Shown in pieces: positions 46,687 through 59,400 of a stretch of DNA of 64,000 bases. The first letter of the stretch is position 1. The number at the start of each line of letters is the position of its first letter. Location of the stretch: assembly GCF_008831285.2 (NCBI RefSeq), contig NC_045150.1, positions 8,444,001 through 8,508,000 of the forward strand. Reading direction: 5' to 3'. A model generated the notes under the pieces. The model saw nothing but the letters and a program-made list of their open reading frames with translations. It had not been told where the DNA came from and did not search any database. The position numbers and the translations under genes were made by a program. This stretch comes from Nymphaea colorata. Its lineage: Eukaryota; Streptophyta; Magnoliopsida; Nymphaeales; Nymphaeaceae.

Positions 46687-48348
46687 ATGACGTAGTCTTG
46701 GAAAGCACATTCGGTGAGGCAAAAATTTAGGAAACAGATCTTGCGTTCTAGTTATGTTTAATTATCTGCCAGACTTAAACACAAAACAAAAAGCGAAAAT
46801 TGTTTTAAGTTCCAGAAAGTTAAAGGTGACAGAAACTGAAACTTTATCTAATATCTACCAGACTCGTTTCCTTCCATTTTGACAGAAATAAAGCCAAAGG
46901 AATAAACTTTCACCCTTAGTTCATTTAGGTGGATATGAACAACAAAAGCATGGCAATTTTTTTCTGGAAGACATTTTTCAATAGTTGGCAAGCTCGGACT
47001 GCAATCAGCAGATCAGATCACTAGAAGTTGGCCTCTACATGGTATTCCAGTTGGGTGGTTGTAGCTTCCATTCCTTTAAATTGGGTCCCTCGCCTGTCAA
47101 CAAAAGGTAACAAGCCTACCTGTACATCAAATGCTTAAAACAGATTTGCAATGTCAATATGTGTTTGTTGATTTCCGGCAACCTAGTGAACCAAAATTTC
47201 CTTCTTTAAAGATGTTGATTTTTCCCTCCATGCCCTATTGTTGGTTTGGTTTATTTAAGGGACTGAATATAGCTGGTCAGGCTGACAAGCCGATTCCAGT
47301 CATCTGTTTGGTTAAAACTCTCGCCTGTCTCAAAGCAGTCTAGAGGCAAGGCAAGGAAAAGAAAGAGAGCTTTGGTTCCTCAAGGTTCACCTCATTGCTG
47401 GCTTGCAAAATCACATTTACCTTCCTGGATGGGATAGCAAACAGACACCAGCTGATTGCCAAATCCTCTAAATCTGTCTGTGCAATGTCTTGGTTCTCTG
47501 TTACTACTTCGGAGGCACGATAGAAAAGTCACAGTTGCCATGCAACTATGAATTCTGGTGGAAGGTGTTTGAAGGATAAGGGATAGAAAAATAGAAACTG
47601 TGAGGTAGGTGAAGGGGAGAAGTCTAGACAGGTATGTATCTCAGAATTTCTCCCTCGCCACTCAAAAATGTCGATGTCAACAGATAAATCACAGAAAAAG
47701 CTTCCCCGTTGCGAGATGAAAAGTCTCTTGACAGACAGTCGAAGCTTTTACCATTTCAATGACTCCTAACACCCTGAAAAGCAACAAAAACCTGTGAAAA
47801 CTTGATCCGAGTCGATGGAGAAGTTCTGACAAAGCAATCACACGTTGTAAGTCCAAGAAATGGGCATGTGCCATATATGGACATAGAGAAAGTTTTCTGC
47901 ACCACGACCAAGTAAGCCTACTAATGCATCGCAACTGTGGAATGCTTACTGCGGGGTTAGTTAGCTGAGATCTTCGTGGCGCCCGCACAGTTCAAGCATG
48001 TCCGAACGCCATTGGACCATGTAAGACCTTATCCATTTTCATTCCACCATCCCACGTTAGGATCTTGTAAATCTATGGATACAAACTTGATGCCAGCAGG
48101 CTGAATAAAGCAGCTGGATCTGAAGATAACATAAGAATTATGGGGTTCAAACCTCATCATGACACTATGTCGTGAAGCAGAGTGAACTCCAAAGCTATAA
48201 TCACTACCATTTAAGAAGTCACGCTACAGCTTCAAAAGGAGAAGAAATGAAGGAAACAGAAAAAGAACCAAGGTGCTAGTTCTAGAACAAAATTTCACGA
48301 TACAGAGCTTGATTTTGTTCAGAAAGTTAGGCATTAGAATATCTGTGA

Positions 48349-51300
48349 CTAGATGGGAGTACCAGCATCAGAACCAGCGGCAGATCTTGGACTATGAAGA
48401 CCAGGAGAGTTTCCAACCTTTGATGTGGCTTTGCGATGCTTCACAAGTGGGACCAGTGACTGAACAACATCTGCCATTAAAGGTCTGTAATCTGCTTCAG
48501 ACTGCACACACATTGCTGCAATGGCTGCCACCTGAACAACTTCCTTCAGTGAGTACTGTCCTACCAATGCTGGATCCATGATCTCTGCAACTTTCTCCCT
48601 GTCTGTGAGTCTTGGCAAAGCCTACCCAACGAGAGAGAGAGAGAGATGTTATCATCAACATTTCTAAACAAAAATCTCATCTCCAACAGCCAGTTGGAAG
48701 GAGAACAACATCCCATCAAACCAATCGGATGACACACACAGGCAAATCAGTATTGACCACTGCCTGCTCATGCTCTTATTAGCCAAGGCTCTCAAAAGTG
48801 CTAGATTGTAATCAAATAACAGAAACTAAATGGCAATGATCATTTCATAGATGGTAATGAAACCAAAAGGCTTTTGTGTCAATACTCAAGGTGCCCATTC
48901 ACAATTGGGTGGGTGATAAACGGAAATAGTAACAACTAATGCTAATGCATAATATGGAGGAACATACATCATCAGAAACAATAAAAAAACCATAGAAGTC
49001 ATGAAAGGATTCAAAGGAAAAGACTGAAAATCAACAGCAGGCAGAATACAAACTGCGTAAGGCCATGCAACTAATGCTAAAGGCTTCTCCTATGGTAGCG
49101 CCTGATTGACAGAGTAGTCTAATATCAATTCAACTATATAACTTGATCTGCTGCTAGCCAAAGTTATGATCAGGATACATCAAATCACTAAAACTGAGAG
49201 AGGTCCACTCAAGAGTGGCATGCTATTTTACCAGTAGCAATTCATGCTGTTTTATAATGGTTCAGCAATCAGAGGAAAGAACTTCCACACTTAGAACTGT
49301 CGTTATAAAATTCAGCAACTAGGAGAAAACAGGACGATGCTCACCCATGAAACCAGAACACATTCACCAGCAGCTCTTTTCATGTCAACAGGAACTCTTC
49401 CAGTTAATAGCTCCAAAAGAACAACACCATAGCTATATACATCTGATTTGGTTGTCAAATGCCCAGTTAGCGCGTACCTGGAAGTTAATGAACTAATGAT
49501 GATTATTGCACATCAGGAAGGCAGAAGAGCAAAGAAGTTCTTTTTAACCAGAAAAACACCCTTTAAAGACACTAGGTTTAAAATCTAAGAAAGACATTGA
49601 TATTACTGACATTGTTATATCAGAGCGTTAAGGAAAACAGTCACTGCCTCTTAAGATATTGACGTCATTTTCTTAATTCTGGTAAACTCAAGATATAGTA
49701 GATATCTACCACCTATCATCTGATTGTAAGCATTTTTGTGATGTCGACACTCGACAGTATAAAATTTTCTAAACTCGTCAAGGAGATCATCTAGCAAGAC
49801 GTTTGAATAAACAGAGATTCAGAATCATTATATAAATCAGGACAAGCAAGGCAAAATTTTAACATAAGAACTAGCTAATGGAATGACTTACTCGGGTGCC
49901 ACGTATCCTTGGGTTCCTAGGACTCGTGTTGAGACATGGCCTCCAACTTTATCTGAACCAAGCTTAGCTAAACCAAAATCTGACACTCTTGCGTGGAAGT
50001 TCTTGTCCAGGAGGATATTGCTGCTCTTAAAATCTCTGTGGATCACAGGTGGATTAACATGTTCATGAAGATATTCAAGACCCTTTGCAGCTTCAAGAGC
50101 TATCCTCAACCTAGTTCCCCAATCCAACTTCGAAATGCCACCTCTGGAACCTGCAGATTGAGAAGAGTAGTATACTTAAGTTGATTAAAACAACCGTTAA
50201 TTATTAAAAGTTCATATTTCCTGGCATACGACAAATTGGAAAACTGTTGCTTAATAATCAAGGTTTTCACATCATCATGCATTCATCACACATGATATTC
50301 CTACAAGTTCCTCTCCCAAGTTACTGACTAGAAGGCTACAAGCACAAGTTATTTCTACCAAGTTATATGCATGTTAAATATAGAATGCCTCATAATGTGG
50401 ACTGGAAAGACATAACATAAACAATACATAGGTTAGATAAAGAACAAATCCTTAGAATCTTAAATTGTTTCCAGTTTAACTAACCAAAAAAACTAATAAC
50501 AGAAAACTTAATGCATCCTGTAACCTGTTGACGATTATGTTTCCTTTTGTCCAAATAGACCGCCACATTGTTCGCCCGCAACGGAGTTTCTCCGGTCTAT
50601 GCATGCAATGCAAACGCTGGTTCCCGGTTTTCACATATGAAAGCATTATATCTTCCATCTCGCTTTCAAAGAATACAGATATAGAGATAGGAAAATTTAG
50701 GAAGCATCTTCCCGACTAACTAAGCTTATCATGTAGTGAAAAAGTTCCAGTCCGCCTAACTCCACAACTGCGCGAAAACTAAATACCCCAAAAGATAGCT
50801 TCATAAAGTTCGCCACGGACGAGATCAAGTTAAAACAATAAAATCAACCGGAAAACAACAAAAGCTGAGTATACCTTCAGTTGGATACAGATGCTCCTCC
50901 AAGCTCCCATTTGCCATATAATCATAAACCAACAATTTGTGATTGTTGTCAGAACAATACCCAACCAAAGCCAAAAGATATGGTGAATGCAGGCGGCCTA
51001 GCAGCTCAACCTATCATGTTAACAACACAATCCGCATATCAGACACCCAAAATAGTTCTTTACAAAGCATTTTCACTCTGAAACAGTGATACTCCTCCAA
51101 CCTCCATTCTGAACTCCTCTTCTCCTTGTTTTCCTGATCGATCCATCGATTTAACAGCAACCCTCCTCCCGTCCAGAAGCGCGCCCTTGTACACTGAGCC
51201 GAAACCACCATGGCCAACGACATTGCTGGTGCTGAACCCTCCTGTAGCAGCATGAAGCTGCTTGAAAGTAAACCTCTCCAGCCCGTTTTCAGTGGTTATG

Positions 51301-51651
51301 ATTCGTGCATTTGCAGAGCACGCACTCTCGCACTTGCCTTTGGCAATGAACAAGAACAACGACTCAGTAAAAGATGCAGAAGGATTCAATGTGATGAATA
51401 CACTCTCTAATGAGACACAAAGAAGAGGCGAAAAATTTCCACCCAAGAATGACCTCACCATTTTGGTTCTTACGCCGCTTGGCTACCTTGTTGCGAATGT
51501 AGCAGTAGTAGCTGAACGCCACGAACAGCGAAACGACTGCTAAGGCGGCTAATACGACGATGATAACCAGAGCAACGCTCTCCTTTCTGCTCTCTACGTT
51601 CTCAACAACGGGCGAAGACGAGCTCGAGGTCTGAAGGAGAGTCCGAGCCAT
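48349..51651 (-). CDS. membrane-anchored receptor-like cytoplasmic-type kinase
   Basis: Ser/Thr kinase with a short N-terminus, one membrane helix and no sizeable ectodomain, similar in recall to Arabidopsis At3g58690 and PBL-annotated relatives. Six exons (minus): 51651-51459, 51337-51102, 51010-50875, 50150-49892, 49477-49345 and 48621-48349; 1230 nt, 409 aa, in phase throughout. TM helix at about 27-50 ([20 protein letters not shown]), followed by basic [11 protein letters not shown], so the kinase faces the cytosol. Kinase marks: [59 protein letters not shown] (RD type), [48 protein letters not shown]. The tail is Ser/Pro-rich ([20 protein letters not shown]). The start Met at 51649-51651 is preferred; an in-frame Met 18 codons upstream is possible. 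A TATA-like site lies near 52530, with a GA/CT-rich leader between. Substrate and pathway are unknown. Confidence 0.92.
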
Positions 51652-52525
51652 TAGAAGGCCGGAACTCTTCGAAGTTTCAGACCCGGGGAGTGGGGGTGTA
51701 TACAAATGCTATTCAATAGCGGGTTTCAGAATAAACGAAGAGAAGATCGCCGAAATCTGCAGATTCTAGTCGACTGAATGGGACTACACAAAACCTTTCC
51801 CCTCTAGAATCTGAAGCTAGTATCCGCCAAAGCCACGAGAAGCAAGAAGGCTCAGGCACTCGTCTTTTCTAAAAGTTATGCACCAGACGAATGCTTAGTT
51901 GGGGAAGCATGGGGTTTAATGTTGGGAAAAGGCCAATATCTTTTTCCGCTCAGTCTTTCCACCAAAAATGATCTCCTACACGGGACTCCCTAAAATACAA
52001 AAAAGAAAGAGAGGACCAAGTCTCTGCAACTCCTCCGCCATTGCCGTACAGTCCCCGGAGCTCCGCCCCCGTAGAGAAGAAAGAACGAGAACTGCAGTCA
52101 CTTCAGAACCAACGCGATGCCACCTGCAGAGATGCTGTCCCTCCCGCCCTTCTCGATCCCCACACCGCAACACCCACTAAAACGCTCCTTCCATAACCGA
52201 CAGTTGCTCGAAACAAAAGAGAGAGAGAGAGAGAGATGAATGCAACCAGAGGAGGTACAAGTGAGTAAATGGCAGAAGGAGAGAGATAGAGATAGTGGAC
52301 TGAGTGGTCAGCAAGGGAGGAAGGTAGCAAGACAGAGGTACAAGGAGTGAAGAAAGAGAGAAAGAGAGAGAGAAAGCACCGAAGTAACGCAAAATGAAAG
52401 TGTTGGTAGCTCGCCAGGTCCTGGATGTGAAGGCAAGAAGAAGACGGTGAAGAAGAAGCCTGAAGAAATCAAGAAGAGACGGACAGTAGAAGTGGGAGGA
52501 GACAGCAGAAAGAGAGAGAGTGTGG

Positions 52526-52533
52526 CTTTTATA
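52526..52533 (-). promoter_or_regulatory. TATA-box candidate for the RLCK gene
   Basis: On the minus strand this reads TATAAAAG within GGCTATAAAAGCC, a strong match to the plant TATA consensus. Transcription would start near 52495-52500, giving a long, CT-rich 5' leader of up to about 850 nt before the ATG at 51651. Confidence 0.45.
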
Positions 52534-53519
52534 GCCTGGACCAGGACGCGGGCTTCTGGAGCGGGTGGGACCCGCACCTTTCACACTTCGCTCCCCCTGA
52601 GAGGAGAGAGAGAGTGCCTGAGTGCGCCGATACAAATCGGAGAACGTGGGCCCCGCAAGATGGTTTTGTTCTTTGAGGGGCGGTGGGACCCATGTCCCTT
52701 ATCTCGGGGTCGCCTAACACCAAAATTTCATGCATGCTCCGGACCCAACTGGTGGATAAAAAAAATATTGAGACTCATTCTTTTTTCATAGACTAAAAAA
52801 AATAAATTAAACACAAGTCAAAAAAAGGTTAAAATCGAAGAAAAACCCGTTCCGTTTGTATTCATACATTTTTTTCTCTCTCTCCGATTGCATGCCATTT
52901 TCTCTCTCATGCATTATATTCAAAATTTGATTGCCAAAGTTAGGAACAACCTAGTATATGTCTTCAAAAAATAATATAATATATTTGGAACGTGTATTTT
53001 AAGAATATGCCTTTCAAAACCACTTACCAAATGCTCTCTATTAGTCAATTTATCCATAAAAAGGTTTGAGTTCATGTTCATCAAAATAACTTACAAATTA
53101 ACAACCGTTTCCTACATATTAAAAAAAAAAAAATCTTTCTGGCCATCAGCATATGAGGAAAAGAAAAGAAAAACATGTTTCTGACTTGCACATTTAAAAT
53201 CGAAGCCTGTGGAAGGGATTTTTTTTTTCCATCGGAATTTTTTGAATGATTATGATGAGGCGTACCCTTAAGCCTATACTTTTAACTTGGATTTACCATT
53301 TCTCCAAAGGGCAAACCTTTTTCACCATATGTTTAGTTGCTTACTTTTTACATGAAATAATGATTTAATTTTCAATGACTTGTCTTATGTTTTTTTTTTA
53401 ATGAACATAAGGTTAACAACCCACATCTTGAAAAAGAGGCAAAAGACCTCTCATTTCCCCTATTTTTAGGATTTTGAGTTGCTTTTGGGTCACAATTGGT
53501 AATGGTATATCTTTCAATT

Positions 53520-53760
53520 TCGATATCGTCAAGGACAGAACCAAGGGGAGCCCGTAGGAACCTTGGCCCTTTAAAAAAATAAAAATTACATGTAAATTAA
53601 AAAAAAATTACTTGTCTTATATAAAAATTTTAAAAAATAATATTTCGACTCATATCAAAATTTAGAAACTTTAATTTAGCCCTCCTCACGAAAAACTTAC
53701 ACAAATTCTTAACTCGACCAACTAAGCTATACCCCTTGAGATTGTCTTAATAGACATTTG
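53520..53760 (-). repeat. possible interspersed repeat, inverted relative to 28617-28870
   Basis: The reverse complement carries AAGGGGTATAGCTTAGTTGG, then an AT-rich middle, then GGGCCAAGG and CCCCTTGGTTCTGTCCTTG, matching the landmarks of 28617-28870 in order. Class uncertain (SINE-like at best). Confidence 0.35.
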
Positions 53761-54200
53761 CTTGGTTTTGTTACAAGAGTTAACATTCCATTAATTTGTC
53801 AATGTGGTAATGGGTTTTCCGGACCCATACCCGACCCGTTTACAGGCCTCCTGAATTATTTTGCTTGATGATGGGGCCCACATTTTCATGTGAGACCTGA
53901 ACCCGTAAAGTATTTAATAACTATCTTTTTAAAGTTTTTAAGCGCATAAATTTTTGTCTAAGCCACAGATTCATAATGGAGAAGCGACAAAAATGGGTTA
54001 AAATAATTGAAGTTAAAGAGAAAATGCTGCCGTGTGCAGGATGGTTGTCCGGATAAAATTTAAAAAAATGTCTCAAAAATGTCATATATTCCATCATAAG
54101 TTTGCATTAATCGTCATTGCACTATAGAATGATTATTTAGTGACTGTTTTTAATGACAAATTTTTTAATTTTAACAATCCTTCAAGTGACAACATTTAAT

Positions 54201-54201
54201 T

Positions 54202-54269
<68 letters not shown>
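54201..54269. repeat. (CT)n(AT)n composite microsatellite
   Basis: A CT run (54201-54226) passes into a 43-bp AT run. It precedes a partial MITE copy by about 80 bp. Confidence 0.95.
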
Positions 54270-54270
<1 letters not shown>

Positions 54271-54349
54271 CCCTATGGCTGCTTATTTTTCACTTTTTTT
54301 TTTATTTTGTCGACGGTATATATAAAGAGAGAGAGATAGTGAGTGAGTA

Positions 54350-54483
54350 AATGGTGACTCGGATTATCTCAAATGTGATGTATATAAAAAAAAAAAGGCA
54401 AACAAAGGTAAATGTCTAGCATTTTTTGTCATTGTTTTTATCTCAATCTGTCCATATCAGATTGTTCTCATCAATTCACCATG
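54350..54483. mobile_element. microsatellite-flanked MITE family, copy 3 (degenerate)
   Basis: Starts AATGGTGACTCGGATTATCT, matching the left end of copy 2, and ends near TTCACCAT, a weak match to the expected inverted end GTCACCATT. The middle shares only the general pattern GTTTTTATCTCAATCTGTCC. A tentative member. Confidence 0.35.
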
Positions 54484-56440
54484 AAATTTTCTTACATATA
54501 ATATATAAAATCCTTGTATATCACTGCCTTTATATATATAAACAGCAAATATGCCCATGTCATTTTCGTATGGATATGATTATGAATCTACACTTTAAGA
54601 GCTGAATAAAGATTCGTGTACTACATGATACTGGAAATCTTTTTTATCTTCGAAATCCAAATTTGCGAGATATTATGGAACAAGCGCATGGAAACAGAAA
54701 ACTCTACTTTGATTGCCAATTCAAATTGAAATTTAAGCAAAGATAATATAATTCGTCAACACTATATATGACAAAAAAAAAAAACCAGCATCACTATATT
54801 ATAGAGGTTTTGAAAATACAATTATTTTAAACATATGTATTTTCTGATAATTCCCAAGATTTTGGAGCTAAACCTCAAAAAAAAACTAGTGAAATTTTAA
54901 CATTATAAAGAAGTCCAGTTTCTGGTTACCCGGTTCCACAAAGATTTGTGTCTCACCAGTTAAGTAAAATCAAACCAATCGGCACCACAGAAAGAGCGAG
55001 GGTTGATAGACGGCCAATTTCTGTTTTGAGATCCTGTAGTAAGCGATGGGATGAAATAGTCCTCCTACTTTACTTGCCTGAAAGTTTAATCCAATCGGTT
55101 ACTCTATAAATTAAATTTAAATTGTTTGATCATTGCTGGTCGCCTTGTTTTCCATTTAAATGTGTTTGAATCATTTGGAGATCGACCCGAAAGGAATGCC
55201 GCAACTTAATTAATTCATTGTTTACTAATCATGTTATGAGATCATGAAAAAGGTACAATTTATGGTAATCTGATTTAATTATTTGAATGTGGTTTAGGGA
55301 ACCAAGCTCTTGAACTCCCATGAAACTGTGAATAACATGTTAATGTTTCAGTCTTCGTATATTTTGGATCCTCAGCTCTTTTCCATTTCCATCCTTACCT
55401 TACATGGAATTGGAATATTCATCTCTACTTTGAAAACTACTGAGAGCTTCTCCTGCATTCATTCTATTTGGGCATAAACATACTTTGAAAAGAAAATCAT
55501 CACTCGCGCATCGGTCAGAATCTCAGATGTCTTCAAATTATGGTGTGCATTTTTTTTATGGCTATCTTTGGTTTTTCAACTTATTTCGATTTACTTACGT
55601 CGCGCTTGTTTTCTAAGCAAAGCAAGGCGAAGCTCATGAACTCCGACGCTCCAAGTGAGGCTGCAAAGTTGCGATGATCAGCTATCCATGCAGATGGGAT
55701 GCTATTATTTCTTCAAAGGAGACTTGGATTTAAAAACAAGACCACCTAATTCACGCTGCCATTCACATTCTTTCTCTCTCTTCTCTCGCTGTCTCAAACT
55801 TGTGACCGAGCCACCGGTAGCTGTCCCTTTCTCCGCCTACATTCTTCAGCTTCCTGATTGCACTACGCAAAAGAATGGGGAGAAAAACATGGGGTCGTTT
55901 GGTGGGAGCAGACGAGATGTTTATGTTCCAACCATTGTTTTTCTAGGTGGGAATGATCTTCCTTTCTCTGCACTCATTAGGAGCTTCAGGGTGAATCAAT
56001 CAGCAGGTGACTTAGAAACTAAGATAGGTAGTAGAATTGTGGTTCTCCGCCTTTTGCTTTCTTCTCATTCAACCATTATCTGATTGGTTGTGTTTGGTAC
56101 AGTAGTTGGTAGGTGTATTCTGTCTTCAAATTAGAAGAGATACTCTGTTTCTCGGGGTCAAATTCTGCTGTTTTCGATGGTTTTGTGCTTAATCTTATTT
56201 TTGGTGTTGCTGTTGTTTCGATTTAGTTGGGGCAACTGAGTGTGTACATGCTTCGCACAATTAGGACTATTCATAGAGAACCGGTAAGGTGATCCTTCGG
56301 ATGAAGGAATCGCATTTCTGGTCGTTTTCTGCATAATTCTTCATACGGGCATTAGCTGTTTTGGTTGATGAATTGGATTGAAGTTACACGATTGGAAGAT
56401 ATATATCGAGTTCAACTGTTAGGCTGTTTTTTTCCCCACA

Positions 56441-59400
56441 ATGGGGAAGCAGGGACTTTTGAAAAACAACCACCCTTTGAATCTTTCGGATGGTTTAGCA
56501 AAATGCAATAATGATCTTGTGACGGCAAGAAATGGAAGTAGAATTCTTGATGCGTCTTCAGGCTATAGTGTTGTCTGGAGGAATGTACCTCGGTGGAGCA
56601 TTTTTTCTTGGATGAGAACTTTTCTGTCCGAGAAGAATGGAAGCACTCATGTGGTCTTAGCAAAGGGTTCAAGCGGCGGAAAGAGGCAGATGCTACTTCG
56701 GAGACATGTGAAAGATGCAATCTATTTAGCAGTTTTGATGATGTTGCTTTTAGTGATCGATTCTGTTCTTTTCTCTGTAATTCATCATGTGATTCTTCGA
56801 AGAAATTTTCATGAGAAATCAAAACAGTTGAAGGTATATTCTTTGCCATTTTGATGCACAATTGAATTTCTTTGGAGTAACCTACTGTGGCAAATTATTG
56901 TTCCACAGAACAGCCTCCTTGTTAGGTCTCACAAGTTGGTGCATGAATCATAGGAATCACTTTTTATCGTGTCATTGATAATTTATCAGTTAGGCAAGTT
57001 CACTAGAATATATATATCGTGGCATCCAATGCGAACCGTCTAGAGGCCTGTGCCTGAAGGGATTATTGATGCTATGGTGTTATCATTAGAAAAATCTGTT
57101 GAACTACTCTCGATTGATCAAACTATTTGCTCTTTTCCTCTCTTTAGAAGTTTTATTGGAAGTTCAACTTCAATATTTTAGGTAGTACTATAAAGAATAG
57201 ATTGGTCCTTATATTTCATCTGTGTAAGTAATTGTCAGATTTTGTGTTCGAAACATTAACAATGTGCACAGCAAATTCTGATTCTGATTCCTGTGCTTCA
57301 TGTTTGTTTCATATATTCCTGAAGGATGATGAAGTTGGCTCCCGGGATGAACACAATACGTCAACTGTGATGTATGAAAGACTTCTGAATTTTGCATCAC
57401 ATGCTCTTATGGAGGTTTGTATCCTTAGGCCTTGCTTCTCCTGTACTCTTGAATTTCTTTCCAGTCTGTTCATTCCATCCTTTGACAGGATGACCTCAAA
57501 CATGAAGACTTGTCAATATGGAAGGAGCCCTTTGATAAGGCCAGTGCATGGAAACCTTGTGCTGATCAGAAAAATCCTATAAGTACGATTTTTTTTATGG
57601 TTTATTCTAGTGAAGCACTGGCTCATAGCTGGAAATCATTCACATCTCTGTTGTTTACGTTTCAACAGAAGCAAAAACAGAAAGAACTGGATTCATAATG
57701 GTTAGTGCGAATGGGGGTCTCAACCAACAACGAGTTGCGGTAAAACATCCATCAAACTTGATTTCTGATACAACTTGTTAGAAATGTGGAGAACCATTTG
57801 AAAGGGCTCGACTGTTGAACTGCTATGAATAAGCTTAATAACTTGAGAAGGCCTGTTTGATCCAAAGGCAAAAGTTTTTCGAGGCAAAACTTTTGCAAGT
57901 TTGAAGTTTTGCATTGTTTTGATTGGTAGGAAAAAAAAAATGAAAACCTCTCATGCTTGATTGTTCTGTGCAAATAATAAAAATTGTATTTCATAAAAAA
58001 ATTATGTGCCAATTACTCCACCTACTTCGACACTATTAGTCCTTTTCACCCATGAGGTTTGACTAACTGTTTAAGTTAATTCAAAAGTAGAGTTGTTTAA
58101 TTTTACTTTGAAACATGAATACAAACATTATTCTCGGGAAAATATCGGCAAGGTTTTTCTCGGACATTTGTTGGTGAAAATTTGGATAAAATAAATAAAA
58201 TGAAATGAAAAACAAAATAAATCGTCAAAGACTCAAAAGAGCATAAAATCATGAGAAAATCGTGAGATATTCATTTTTACCGAGATTTACAAAATCTTGT
58301 GAGATTTTCCCGATATTTTCGTTTTACTTGTTTTTCTCGTAAATATCATGATATCTGTGATTTTTTGAAATACTTACCAGTGGAGAATAATAAATGGCAA
58401 AAAGTTAGAGAGCATGCACTATGTTCCAAACTTCCATGCTTACTACGTCTAAGTTTAAAACATAGTCACAAAAAAATATATTAAAAATGTGAAATATAAA
58501 TCATAAAAAAAAAACCTTTTTTTCAAAAAAAAATGCTAGCTAAGACAAAAAATGCAAAAAAATACATTTTTTCCAATTCTTTAATATTAAGGGTTTTTCC
58601 CATATTTTTAATGTCAGACTGCTTGTTTTTATTTTTTTATTGTAATTGTTGCTTATCTACTTTTTTTGATGTCATCTTATTAGTTTATATTTTCCCCTAA
58701 TTTTTAAGATTTTTTAAAAGTTTAATGTATTTTTCCTGTTTTTTTAAACTCACCGTAGTATGTAAAAAAAAACCTTGTTTCAAACACGAAAATGATATTT
58801 GTAACTATCGTTTAAAACTGTAAAGCACTCAATCGATCACAGAATTATATCAGATAATGTGCAGAACTGGTTTATAACTTTATAAACAGGGAGCTCGGGA
58901 AAATAGAGCAAAAGACAATCTCTTCTTATATGTTTAAGCATTTTTTTTCATCCTTATCTCATTCCACCTTCCTCTTGGTTTAAAGCAACAAAACAACCTA
59001 TATTAGTGTTATACTATGAAATCACAAGCAACAATCACCGAGGAGGAGAAACAAAAGGGAAAAAGAGTGGGTGCAGAGGATCGGAAAGCTGCTAGAGGAG
59101 GGGAAGAAGCCGGTGCCATTTTTATGCTGCTTTTTACCTCAACCTCCAGCGGAGAGAGGGAAGTAGGTGCTCTTCAACCTCCAGAGGGCACTGCTTCTGC
59201 TTTTCAAACTCTGACAGATTCCACTGTCACTCTTCGACCTCCAGAGGATGAAGGACTGCTATTTCTGTCTCAATGCCCCACTATGATGCCATCTGCAGCC
59301 TGATACAAACTAATGGACAACTTCTTTGCAAAAATTTATCTTTCGTGAATGAGGGACAAAGCTTTTTCCAGAAAAACAGAAAAAATAGAAGAAACAAGGC

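Larger units (their letters stand above)
39283..48348. other. 9-kb gene-poor spacer
   Basis: The first few hundred bases are the GSK3 promoter and 5' leader (GC-rich near 39290). No recognisable gene follows. Three open frames stand out but match nothing I know: 40770-41051 (+, 93 aa, with FVIFKLDSLTRRFLNYRF and a charged tail), 41870-42127 (-, 85 aa) and 43494-43925 (-, 143 aa). A small plus-strand frame at 45518-45724 includes KHTWASPLDAFLRAQN and could be a gene fragment. Repeats: an AT-rich dispersed repeat (43030-43395), a (CT)n(AT)n composite (44071-44126), MITE copy 2 (44133-44338), a GC-rich GGGCCCGG block (45862-45955) and a MITE-like element (46323-46686). From about 47650 the 3' flank of the kinase gene begins. 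Confidence 0.5.
51652..56440. other. divergent spacer between RLCK and O-FucT genes
   Basis: 51652 to about 52500 is probably the 5' UTR of the minus-strand kinase gene, likely with an intron, and is rich in GA runs (52218-52235, 52351-52375, 52508-52520, 52601-52614). Open frames here are driven by those runs. From 52800 to 55500 the DNA is AT-rich and without a recognisable gene. It holds a repeat piece at 53520-53760, a (CT)n(AT)n composite (54201-54269) and a partial third MITE copy (54350-54483). 55600-56440 is probably O-FucT promoter and 5' UTR; it contains a 142-codon open frame (55655-56083) that I cannot assign. Confidence 0.5.

Noticed and set aside
39283-48348. Looked for LTR-element or virus-like domains in the largest spacer
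   Set aside because: No reverse transcriptase, integrase, protease or capsid-like motif and no long terminal repeats were recognised.
52177-52635. 152-codon minus-strand frame upstream of the RLCK gene
   Set aside because: Mostly LSLSLS from CT repeats in a leader region; no family features.
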